DNA of 64,000 bases from Tamarix chinensis (taxonomy: Eukaryota > Streptophyta > Magnoliopsida > Caryophyllales > Tamaricaceae), in contig CM060180.1 of the NCBI GenBank assembly GCA_030549775.1, positions 80,135,672 through 80,199,671 on the forward strand, written 5' to 3'. Positions 11,600 through 21,827 of the stretch are shown here, piece after piece (the first letter of the stretch is position 1; every line of letters starts with the position of its first letter). The notes beneath the pieces were generated by a model. The model searched no databases, had not been told where the DNA came from, and saw nothing but the letters and a program-made list of their open reading frames with translations. The position numbers and the translations under genes are program-made.

Positions 11600-13000
11600 A
11601 CTCACCCAGAACCCTATCTGCAACCACACGACATAATATGGAGTGGGAGGTCTTCCTACTCAGAGCGTCCACCACCACGTTGGCCTTACCCTCATGGTAG
11701 GTCAACTCAATGTCGTAGTCCTTAATGAGCTCTAGCCACCTCCCTGTCTCATGTTAAGCTCCTTCTGGGTGAAGATGTACTTGAGGCTCTTATGGTCTGT
11801 GAAGAACCTGCACTTTGCCCCATACAGATAGTGCCTCCAAATCTTCAAGGCAAAAACCACCACGACTAACTCTAGGTCATGGGTGGGGTAGTTCTGTTCA
11901 TGTTGCTTCAGCTAACGGGATGCATACGCAAATACCTTACCCTTCTACATCAATACACACCCAAGCCCATGCTTAGAGGCATCACTGAATACCTCAAACT
12001 CCTCAGTTCCCTCTGGTAGGGTCAATACCGGTGTGGTGGTCAACCTCCTCTTTAATTCCTGGAAGGCTCCCTCACATGTCTCATCCCACTGGAACTTAGT
12101 GGTCTTCTTCAACAGGTTGGTCAGCGGTCGGGCAATCCTCAAGAAATTCTGCACAAACCTTCTGTAGTATCCGGCCAATCCTAGAAAACTTCTAACCTCT
12201 GACACAGTCGTAGGGGGCTTCCACTCTGTGATGGCCACAACCTTGGCAAGGTCCACTGCTACTCCTCTTGCCGACACTATGTTCCCCAAGAAGGCCACCT
12301 CCTGGAGCCAAAACCCACACTTAGATAACTTGGCATATAGACGATGCTCCCTCAGAAGGCCCAGAATAGTGCGGAGGTGTCGTTCGTGTTCTTCCTTCTC
12401 TCATGAGTACACCAAAATGTCGTCTATGAACACCACTACAAACTGGTCAAGGAAGGGTCTGAAAATCCTCGTCATCAGGTCCATGAACACTGCGGGCGCA
12501 TTCGTGAGCCCAAAAGGCATCACCGTAAACTCATAGTGCCCATACCGAGTACGGAAGGTGGTCTTCATAATGTCGGCATCGACGATCCTCAACTGATGGT
12601 ATCCCGACCTTAGGTCAATCTTAGAAAATACCGTGGCTTGCTTCAAATGATCAAAGAGGTCATCAATCCTTGGGAGCGAATATTAATTCTTTACCGTCAA
12701 CTGGTTCAGCCCTCGGTAGTCGATGCAAAAGCAGAGGCTACCGTCCTTCTTCTTCAGAAACAAAACCGGTGCTCCCCAGGGCGACACACTCGGTCAGATG
12801 TACCCATGCTCGAGTAACTCCTCTAATTGGGCCTTTAGCTCCTTTAACTCCACCGGCGCCATTCGGTAGGGTGCCCTCATGATAGGTTCAGCTCCTGGTA
12901 TCAACTCGATTCTAAAGTCAATCTCTCGAACTAGGGGCATGCCCGGTATCTCCTCCAGAAACACATCTGGAAAGTCTCTGGCTATTGGCAAATCATCTAG
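11600..13000 (-). pseudogene. Element B reverse transcriptase and RNase H, broken
   Basis: Copies the element RNA into DNA. Reading down from 13000: DFPDVFLEEIPGMP linker, APYRMAPVELKELKAQL, a CIDYRGLN motif, [24 protein letters not shown] and the catalytic box [12 protein letters not shown] near 12405, with both aspartates kept. The thumb region ([15 protein letters not shown], 12300-12150) leads into RNase H with [15 protein letters not shown] near 11950 and a TYHEGKANVVVDALSRK motif near 11690. Stops at 12794, 12401, 11945 and 11912 and a small frameshift near 11745 break the frame. Apart from these, the protein pattern is much better preserved than in element A. Confidence 0.92.
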
Positions 13001-13516
13001 GGCAGACACGTCCTTGTTCAACTCCTGAACACTGCACAGGTATAAGGGGTACCCCCTTCGGACCAAGGCGTGCAGAGTTACTACTGTTACTATCTTGGTG
13101 GTGGGTTCTGGCTGAGTCCGTCTGTAGGAAACCCTAACTCCTTTTGGGCCTCGTAGGATCACGCGCTCCTGAGCACAGTCGATGACGGCCTTGTACCTCC
13201 CCAACATGTCCATCCCTAGAATCATATCGAACTCCTTCAAGTCCATCCCAATCAAGTCCACTAGGAAGTCTACCCCGCCTATGACTAAGGCCACATTAGA
13301 GAACATACAACTGCAATCCACTCTATCCCCAGAGGGAAACATCACAGACAAATCAACTCTAGAAGTAGGCAACAACCCCGCCTTAGCGGCAAAAACAGAT
13401 GAGATGAAAGACATGGTGGCATCCGAATCAAATAATACATGCACCGGTAGAGAGCAAGCTGTGAACATACCCGTGATGACGTCAATCTGGCGATCGGCCT
13501 CAGCCTGGCTGATCAC
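13000..13516 (-). pseudogene. Element B aspartic protease, altered active site
   Basis: Retropepsin-like protease that would cut the Gag-Pol polyprotein. The start of the preserved frame (13516) reads into VHVLFDSDATMSFISSVF, where the usual motif is DSGAT; the conserved glycine is aspartate here. Downstream, FLVDLIGMDLKEFDMILGMD and YKAVIDCAQERVIL are typical of the flap and second half of the fold. The frame continues without a stop into the reverse transcriptase linker, as expected for a single gypsy polyprotein. Confidence 0.85.
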
Positions 13517-13738
13517 GTTCAGGCGCCCGCGTGACTGACCTCCCTGCTGAGGGTAGGTCCTGGGTCCCTGAGATCTTCCCCTGACTTCTCTAGCTGTGGC
13601 ACCAGTTGGGGCAGGTGCTTGTTGATAGTGCGGCGGCCCTGTGGTCTGCAGGTGCTACTGATACGCCTGCTGCTAGGATACCAGGGCTCCTCCCTGTGGT
13701 GCTTGGCGGGGCTTGTACTTCTAAGAGCGGGGTGGTTT

Positions 13739-14200
13739 CTAGCACTCGACCACTTGGTGGCCCAATTTCCCACAATTTAGACAAGTCACCAACCTTCCTC
13801 TACAATCTCTCCCCGGATGGCTCCATCCACACTGTCTACACAAACCTCCCCTTGGGGGTCCCTGACCTCTGCTGTGGTCCCGTGGTGGGGGTCTCCTGGG
13901 TCCCTGTATCCATGGATGGGCTCTGCCTCCTGAACTCTGGCCCTCGGGTTTCCTCTTCCCGAGGATGCTGGCCTGCTCCAGGAATAGAGTGGCGGCGAGG
14001 CAGGCACGCTCGTAGAGATTCGCGAGGTTGGTAAATGGAACATCCCCCATCATCCTCCATATGCCGAAGCTCAACCCCTGCTCGAACTGGAAAACCATGG
14101 TGGCCTCATTAGCTGTAATCCCCGGGGCGAAGCGTAGTAGCTCGGTAAAGCGAGCATAGTACTGGCACACGGTCATGGATCCTTGCGTGAGATGCATAAA
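13739..14200 (-). pseudogene. Element B gag, N-terminus deleted
   Basis: Gag forms the particle that packages the RNA. The remaining part starts at a deletion junction (about 14200) with KFMHLTQGSMTVCQYYARF, a typical retrotransposon gag core segment. It continues with FQFEQGL and LYERACLAA, and ends with a zinc knuckle, CLNCGKLGHQVVEC (CX2CX4HX4C), near 13745-13790. In this reading the codons before KFM come from LTR sequence, so the apparent start at 14386 is an artefact of the deletion. The first half of gag, the leader and the primer site are missing. Confidence 0.88.
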
Positions 14201-15392
14201 CTTCGCACAGCTATGGTGGCACGTGCAGGGCAGGGTGGAGGGCGGCGATGGTTTGGTTTTGTCGAGGAAGGTGCAGGGGTGTTTTTGGTGGCCAGCGGCG
14301 GCGGCACCGATCACCGGCGGCGGCAGAAACTTTGTCTGATTTTCAGCCGACAGAGAGGCAGATTTTTGGGGTGATTTTTGCAGCAAAGGCTATGGTTGTC
14401 CAAGGGGGGTATTTATAGGCAATTGTGGTGGAGAAAACGACGAAGGAGGAGAGGACACGCCGGGTCACGGCAGTACGCCGTCCGGCAGCGATCGGGCAGG
14501 CCTGTAGATTCTCTGTTAGCAGGTTTTGGCTCGATTTGGGTGAGAAAGGAAAGGAGGCTGGGCGTGGGCGGTGCAGGACGGTAGGTTGGGACAAATCGGG
14601 AAAGAAAGGGACGGGAAAAAGGACGAGAAGGACGGCCGGATTGTGACGTTGTCGGCGTTGTAGCGGCACGGCGGTCACGGGCGCGAGGAAGAAGACGACA
14701 ACGGGGGTAGGTTGGACCGGCGGTCCAGGGAAGAAAAGAAAGGGGAGAAACCGGTCAGTCGACAATGGTTATAATGTTCATAATCTCAACGCGTCGTTTC
14801 GTTATTTAGAAGGTCGAAACGCAGCGTCGTGTCGTTGGCTTGCAACGGTTATAAGGCTCATTAATAGCGACACGACACTTCGGCGGATCGAAGGGCAAAA
14901 TGCTGCGTCGCACTCAAGCGTTGCCCAGCAAATGACGCTGGGCCGCGAGGGAAGGAGAAAGGAAAAGAAAAGAAGGGCTGGGCCGCGGGGGGGAGGGGGG
15001 TGGCCCAACCGACGGGGGGGGGGGGGGGGAAGGAAAAAAAGCAAAGGAAGAAAGGAAAATGAGGGGAAAGAAAAGAGAAAATGTTTTATTTAGGGTTTTG
15101 GATTTTTTTTAAATTATTTAGAATATTTGTGGGATATTTAGAATATTAATATTTATAAAATATTAAATAAATTCCCTTTTTGCTTAGTTAGACTATTTTA
15201 GATAAATTTCCTTAACCTCCATACTAATTAGGAAAATACCCAAATTCTCTCCCAATTAAATTCTTTATTATTTTCCTCTTAATTTACCTTAATTAATTCT
15301 ATACATTTTAAGTAAATAAATTTATATGTTTAATTCCCTACTAATTCCTTATTTGGCCATAATTTCGGAAATTAGGGTTTTGGGGTATTTCA
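14201..15392 (-). repeat. Element B 5' LTR, truncated to its first 1.2 kb
   Basis: On the minus strand it starts TGAAATACCCCAAAACC at 15392 and follows the 3' LTR start (9939 down to about 8758) closely, including the poly-G stretch, the purine-rich part and the TATA box. It stops at about 14201, where gag sequence begins. About 3.8 kb of the LTR is therefore missing. Confidence 0.9.
14410..14417 (-). promoter_or_regulatory. TATA box in truncated 5' LTR
   Basis: TATAAATA on the minus strand in the same CCTATAAATACCCCC context as the 3' LTR copy. The promoter part of the 5' LTR survived the deletion and now points at the shortened gag. Confidence 0.55.
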
Positions 15393-15397
15393 ATTAT
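15393..15397. other. Right target-site duplication of element B
   Basis: ATTAT, equal to 4946-4950. The protease-to-RT linker of element A continues immediately after it. Confidence 0.85.
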
Positions 15398-15894
15398 CTA
15401 CTCCATGGGCATCTCAGCGGCTTCAGTGTCTTTAACACTACATAGGTAGAGTAGATAACCCTTAATATGAGGTTGATTAATGAAATCACCGATAAGATCC
15501 TTGTGGAGGGATTAGGTTCACACTTCCATTATAAAACCCTAATACCCTTTATTCCTTGCAGAACCATGCATTCTTGCATGCAATTAATCAACGATTGGTA
15601 CTTTCCTAGCATATCCATCTTGTAAATCACATCAAAATCATGTAACTCTAGTTCTATGAGGTCTAGTGGAAATTCTATTCCTTCCACTACCAAAATAACT
15701 CCTTGATATAACCTAGAGCATGTAATTTTATCCTTCAAAGGAAACACAATAGAGTTAGAAATACTATTGGAAGGAGATAAGGCAACTCTAGCTACAAATG
15801 TAGATGCTATAAAAGAGTACGATGCACCAGAGTCAAACAATATGAAAGTAGAAATGGTAGGGATAATAATCATACTGGTCACCACATTTAACAA
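15398..15894 (-). pseudogene. Element A aspartic protease remnant
   Basis: Ty3/gypsy protease on the minus strand, 121 open codons from 15894. The active-site motif FILFDSGASYSFIAS is intact (DSGAS). FPLDLIELELHDFDVIYKMD and YQSLINCMQECMVL match the second half of the fold. From 15529 to 15398 a broken frame reads toward the RT linker (GYLLYL, then a stretch ending at the insertion point) and resumes at 4945 beyond element B. Identical motif order in element B supports the assignment. Confidence 0.85.
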
Positions 15895-15899
15895 AGTGT

Positions 15900-16930
15900 T
15901 TTGCCTCTACTTGACTCATCAGTTTCAGGCATCCTACTAATGGAACTCTACCACCCTTGTTGGAAAGGGTGAGGCTTAGCTAGCGGCACTGGTTAGCAAA
16001 AGAGGAACTCTCTGAATCAATAGATGTGGCTACTAGATAGAACCTGTACTCTAAGATCTAGTCCAGCTCATCTATATGTTGTGACTACCAACTCAACACT
16101 CATACACTCTATTCCCCATCACGCCACATCCATGGCATGTCACCTTGTTAACCCTATAGTCTTCCCTTAGGTGATTTGTACCACATCGCTTGTAGTGGTA
16201 GTACCTCTCCTTGACACAACCCCTAGATGAGCCTCCAACTAAGGGTAGTAACCCCATGCTTAGACCATATCTAGATAGTAAGCTACCTCCCAAAAAAGTA
16301 TTCTTCCTATCATTAGGATGCTATTCAGACTTCCTCTTGCTTCGTGATCGAGCATTCTAGGCTTGAATGAATTGGGATGCCTCTAAGGCTTAATTGTACA
16401 TCACTATCATATCTTGCAGAGTAACTCACACAAAATCTCCTAATATCTAATCCCCTAACCTGATCTTTAAATAATGAATTTTCATCACCTCATTAGCCTC
16501 CACTTCTAAGGCAAAATGGGTCAAGTCAATGAATCGAGTATAGTACTCCTTTATGGATATTCCCCCTATCAAAGTTCTATGAATTCATCATACTTCTTCA
16601 TACAAAGGTGATTTGGGTAGAAATGGGCTCACAATGCCTCTATGAATGGTCCCTATCCCATAGGTTCTCTACCCCTACATTGGACGCTCCTCCACCATGC
16701 GTCTTCCCTTCCCTTCAAATAATTCAATACATGTCAACCTTGTTGACTCTAGGAATAGTGTATGCTATGAAGGTATTTTCCATATCCTAGATCCATAATT
16801 CTAAGATTTTAGGGTCCTCTTAGCCCTTGAAGATTGGTGGGTGATGATGTCCAACCCTCCTAAGCCAATCTACCAAAACTAGTGGAACTACTAGCACTGG
16901 CAATGATTGAGGTGCTCCAATCTAGCCCTC
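15900..16930 (-). pseudogene. Element A gag remnant
   Basis: Minus-strand gag with a zinc-knuckle-like end at 16093-16140 (CHGCGVMGNRVYEC, in which the histidine of CX2CX4HX4C is replaced by asparagine). Upstream, near 16870-16780, broken frames show HPPIFKG, EDPKILELWI and DMENTF, the start of the usual gypsy gag core. Many stops and frameshifts are present. It precedes the protease in normal order and follows a leader of about 400 bp from the 5' LTR. Confidence 0.7.
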
Positions 16931-17194
16931 ATGTAGACTCTAATGTTCTCCATGACATATTTAATGCACTTATAGTGGTGGTTAATGACTATAATTTCTT
17001 AAGGACTAGAAGAAATTAGGGACATAATTCAGTCTACTAAGTGCTAAGACTCGCGCAACAATTATCACAAATGCCATCTATGGCTCATTCCCAACCTTAC
17101 TCTTACTTAGAGATTTTGGGTTTGAAATAATTAAACTTGCCAAAAAATCAGGGAAAAGGTTTAGAAATACCATCTTGAGGTATCAACTTAAAAA

Positions 17195-17390
17195 TTATTT
17201 TCAAAAGTAGTGTGTTTTTATGAAAAGCTTTGATAAAACTTAGGGTATTAGCTAAATTATTTTCAAAAGTGGTGAGCTTTTTAGAAAAAGCTCTTATACC
17301 AGCCTATCGAATCAACTCAATTATTGTCAAAAGTAATGCGCTTTTACGAAAAGTTCTTATACCAACTTCTAAAACCCTCACTTTTTGCTA
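17195..17390. repeat. Imperfect triplication of the primer-site region, period 62-64 bp
   Basis: The sequence TTATTTTCAAAAGTAGTG at 17195 recurs with few changes at 17257 and 17321. Each copy is followed by a GAAAAGCT-like stretch and a primer-site-like sequence. It lies in the leader of element A, between the 5' LTR and gag. Confidence 0.75.
17353..17365 (-). promoter_or_regulatory. tRNA primer binding site of element A
   Basis: TTGGTATAAGAAC on the minus strand, a few bases after the LTR end. A second copy at 17290-17301 (TGGTATAAGAGC) is closer to the initiator-Met consensus, with one mismatch in twelve. Confidence 0.65.
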
Positions 17391-20300
17391 CTTCATTCAA
17401 AATAGTGCGAAAGTTGAAAAATATTTCTAGCAAAAATAGGGTGTTATCACAATATCTAATATAAGATGGATGTCTACCACCTACCTCATATGGGGGTACA
17501 AGGCTAAAACCAATCAACCAATTTAAAACAATATAATGCACAAATTTAACTTACATGACATTTAAAAGATTGTTACATCAAGGACCTCATTAATCCCCAA
17601 CCAACTCAATACATAAATATATATAGATAAAAGTACGGGGCTACATTTAAAATGAAATTAGGGTATGACCCAAAAAATCAAGACCTCAGTCTGCCACAGA
17701 ACCCACAAAATCTCAGGATGTCCATGCTCTCAGATCTCAAAACTAAACTAAGGTAGGCTGTTTATTAGCCATCCCTAAAAATCTGCATACGACACTCTAC
17801 CCATGGGATTGAGCAAACGTCGGAGCAAATAGGCACATAAGTATGCTACGTACCGAGTAAGCCAAGTTTATACCTCAATGAAAACATAAGTATGCAAATT
17901 CTATCATACATAAATATAATATTTAACATTCTTCATGCTAATGACATATTCATATAAGTAGGAATTCACTAGGGCATCCTATCATGCATAATTGAGACTA
18001 CACATAATATATCATGCTTGGTTTCACATTATCATCACATGGGCACTTAGACATGCACTAGAAAATTAAATCCAAGCAACCACTAGGGTTTATTTCCAAT
18101 AGTTAATATTTTAGCTCATACCATTTCGTTATTCATATATTAACCCAAGTCTTGATCCAACCAATGTTTCATTCAATAACCAATTAGTCACTTAAGCCAT
18201 TAAACAAGGGTACAACCAACTTTGTCCTTTTTCTAACCTTTTTTTCATTTCTACCAAATTATTCATATTTTCTAATTCATTATCCACGTCTTTATCATCC
18301 AATTACTTATCATCCATATTTTATTATTATTGAGCGATGGAATGTGCATCACCCCATTGTCATATATACCATGTAAGCCTATAAAAATAAGGGACATAAT
18401 GTCCAGGCCGAAGCAAATCACTAGAGCATATATAAGTTTAGGTTGAAGCTAATAACCAAAATGGACATAAGTCCAGCCTAAAGCCAACCAATATGAACAT
18501 AAGTCTAGATTAAAGCTAACCAACTAGGTAACCATACCTTTTAGTAAAAAATCTCCATAGTATGTCATCATCTTTTAGAGTAGGTAAGGCACCGAGACCT
18601 CTTAGGATTTGGCCGGAAGGTATCAAAACTTCCCTAAGATAGACTAACCCCCAATATCTAATCAAGGATTAGGTAACCCAAACCCATACTCAACTTGATT
18701 TTCTTTCATTTTACATGGTTAGTATATTATTAGTGAGGATAAGTGATCATACAAGGCCAATATAAAATCAAGTAAGTCATTTTGCATGTTTATTCCATAT
18801 TAATCCTTCTTTCTATTTTCCCAACCATGTGAGTTTCAATTTATCTGGCCCAATATTATTCATATCCACCATATTATTTTATTTCAACCTAAGCTATGTT
18901 TCATTACTCTTTTCTTAATACCATCACTAATCATAAGTGGAATACTCATTTAGCCTTTATAATACTCACGTAGTAGGTCATAAATTATGATCCATTTCAT
19001 CCTTTCATTAGGCTATTAATTTATGATGAAATCTGTATTTAGTCCCAATAATAATCATAGGATCATCCCAAATATAGCCTAAAAGCATAGCCAACCCAAA
19101 AGAAAACAAACCACATAAACCAGTTGGTCAATCTAGCTCAACCAATAGATCGGTTGCACTAACTAGTCGATCAGTTTAGGTCGACCAATTGACTACTTTA
19201 ACCCAACCTGACCATGTTTTTCTTCAAACTAGTCAATTGATTTAGGCAAATCAGTTGATTGTTTATAGACCAGTCAATAGGTTCTACCCAACTAGTAGAA
19301 AATTTTAAGCAGAGAGTAAGACCAATGCTTATGTAGGTTCATTAGTCGATGGATTAGGTTAATTGATCGAGATTTATGGGAACCAGACCATTGGTTTGAC
19401 CTAACTAGTCAATTGATTTTCCCTATCATAACACAAAACCATTAAATTTCATGTAGTTTCATGCTTATAAATCATCCTTAACCATATTAGAACATGTATC
19501 AATAGAGTCTAACACATTGTCAACCAAATTAACTTGCATATCTCAACATTGAATCATCATATCATAGTTTTATCAATTTCATGCTTTTGCTGAAACTATA
19601 CAATCTATCCATCCAAATCACTCATGTAGGCTATATACATTCATGTCAACACAAAAAATAAACTTAAAGGAAACTTATAACATGTAAAAATACTCATTAA
19701 TTACCTTAGAAGCAATAATCGCTTACTTGATGCATACAAAATTCCCCACAAACTAGAAATTCCAACTGTAAAATTGTCAGATTTTAAAAACTTAAAATAA
19801 TAAATCTTAAACTCAAAAATTCACACCAAAAACTTATTAACTTTTGAAGTTAAAATATAAAGAAAAGAAATAACATACCAATATAAAACAGAACTAAAAA
19901 ATGCTCGCTTAGACCACTCAATATTTTTCTCAAAGCTAACGCTTCCTTGCTTAAAAACTAAAATAAGAGAAAGTTAGATAAAGGATTAAAAGAGTGCAAA
20001 AACTCAATTATAAGGTTTGAAGTGCAGAAAAAAGGAAAGGTGAATTTAGAGACTTAGAGATTTTGGTGGCTGAAAGAAAGGTGAATAACAAAGGCTATTT
20101 ATAGCCAACCAATTGAGAAGAATAATAGAGGGTTAAAGAATAATTTGAAAACCCTTGCAATTGCCATCTGAATTTAAGTTAAGTGAATGGATTTCATCCA
20201 TGATATGCTAACCTATTATCGTGAGGTTAAATCGTATTTATGGAGAATAAAGGTAAATTTGGCCAGAATTAGAATACATAAGAGAGGAAATGGAAGGTCA

Positions 20301-20858
20301 ACATGGAAGGAATCTTCTAGCTGCTTAGAACTATACTTGAGATCAAAGCATTGATCTTGGAAACATGCAGAGGAGAGAGGTGGAATAAGACAAGGTTGAG
20401 GTTATCTCTTTCCCCCAATTGTCCCAATTGAACGTAAGATCGATTATAGGTAATATTTTGCGCTAAATACATCATACAAATGGTTAGGAATCTCTTGAGA
20501 CAATTTGGCATAGGTTGGTAAGGTTCCATTTTAGTATAATATTTTTTTTTTTAAAAATGAGTTTGAAAAATATGTCCATCTTGAAAAACTCATCAATGGG
20601 TCTGGGTCTACTAGACGACTTTCTATAAACTAGGTGATCGGTTCTCCAAACTAGCCAATTAGTTTAGTTAAGAAAACTCAGTTTACTAAAATGATGAACC
20701 AATCAATCAATTAGTCTAAAAACTCATCAAGCTTCATTTTATAATCCCCTTTCTAATCAAACTTTGCCTCAAACCAAATCATAACATTAAATTAAAATCA
20801 AAGGTCTAAAATTATCATTATTCTCATTCACCAAGTTTCAAAAATATTTGGCAATATA
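17370..20858 (-). repeat. 5' LTR of element A (Y-type), about 3.49 kb
   Basis: On the minus strand it runs from a degenerate TGTAATACC start at 20858 to the primer site near 17366. It matches the plus-strand LTRs at 21102-31042 and 46611-50093 in motif order and length. Shared parts are two clusters of CAATTGATTGG-like motifs (20590-20740, 19120-19430), a TATA box, four short tandem units with ATGTCCAT (18385-18520), and the TACAAGGCTAAAACC end. It has no coding capacity. Confidence 0.8.
20096..20103 (-). promoter_or_regulatory. TATA box of Y-type LTR (element A)
   Basis: TATAAATA on the minus strand in GGCTATAAATAGCC, about 755 bp from the LTR start. The same box occurs at matching positions in the other two Y-type LTRs. 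Confidence 0.6.
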
Positions 20859-21096
20859 ATAAAACCTCTCTAGTGCTCAATTTGTTCTTTATATTTAGTT
20901 AGATTGTCCTTAAACTTGTAAAACTATTCATCTTTACTTTTTAGTTACCTCACATTTTATGATACACTTTTATTTATAGAATTTTTGAGGAATAAATTAT
21001 AAATGCAACAACACTCTTCAAACCCCATTATCAAGAGGTTGTGTGTCTAGAATTCCTAGAGAGGTAACTAGATTTGTATATCCTTAAACCTAGAGT
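20859..21096. other. Spacer between two Y-type LTRs, no gene seen
   Basis: AT-rich sequence between the start of the minus-strand LTR of element A and the start of the plus-strand LTR at 21102. No coding motif is convincing; a continuation of the Tat-type protease region at 31060 is possible but unproven. Confidence 0.4.
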
Positions 21097-21819
21097 GGTT
21101 ATGTAATACCCCATATTTTTATAAAGTGTTGAATGAGAAATTATGCTAATATTTGGTGCTTGATTTTGATTGGGTTTGAGGTAAAGTTTGATTTGAAATG
21201 AGGATTGAAAACTAATTTAAATAATTTTTCAAGGGAATCGATTGATTGGTTCCATAAATCAATCGGCTGGTTCTTTTTTTAGTAAATTGACTAAACTGGT
21301 CCACTAGTTAGGAGAACTAATCAACTGGTCTATAGAGTTTGGTATATTTTTAAAACTTAATTTTTTAGAAAAAAATATTATATTGAATTAGAACCTTGTT
21401 AACCCATCCTAAATTATTCTAAAATGATTCTTAGCCTTTTTCATAACATATTTGACGCCAAAGTATAACCTTAGATCAATCTAAGGAGTCAATTAGGGCA
21501 ATTGAGTATGGAAGATGACCTTATCTTTATCTTCTTCCACCTTTCTCCTATGCACTTTTCTAGGATCGTTGATTTGATCTCAAACTCAATTCTACTCAGT
21601 TAAGAGATTCCGTCCATACTAACACTCCATTTCTCATCTTATATATTGCATTTTTTTATGTAATTAACTTATACTCCTCTATAATTATCATTTGAGCTCC
21701 CGAGGATAGATCAACATATCTTAGAAGAAATATATCTATTTAAGTCAAATTAAAATAGTACGAATTAGGATTTTCAATCTATCCCTAAGCATACTTATGA
21801 TTTGTATCCATTTATTTGC

Positions 21820-21827
21820 TATAAATA
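21820..21827 (+). promoter_or_regulatory. TATA box of Y-type LTR
   Basis: TATAAATA, 719 bp after the LTR start, with the same surroundings as the box at 47446. Confidence 0.6.

Larger units (their letters stand above)
4951..15392 (-). mobile_element. Element B: Tekay/Del-type Ty3/gypsy chromovirus, defective
   Basis: A 10.4-kb minus-strand element. It has a full 3' LTR (4951-9939), a polypurine tract, and a coding region in the order gag, protease, reverse transcriptase, RNase H, integrase, chromodomain (read from 14200 down to 10087). A 5' LTR keeps only its first 1.2 kb (14201-15392). Five-base duplications ATTAT flank it. It sits inside the pol gene of element A. The rest of the 5' LTR, the primer site and the start of gag are deleted. 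Many stops interrupt pol, so it cannot move alone. Confidence 0.9.
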
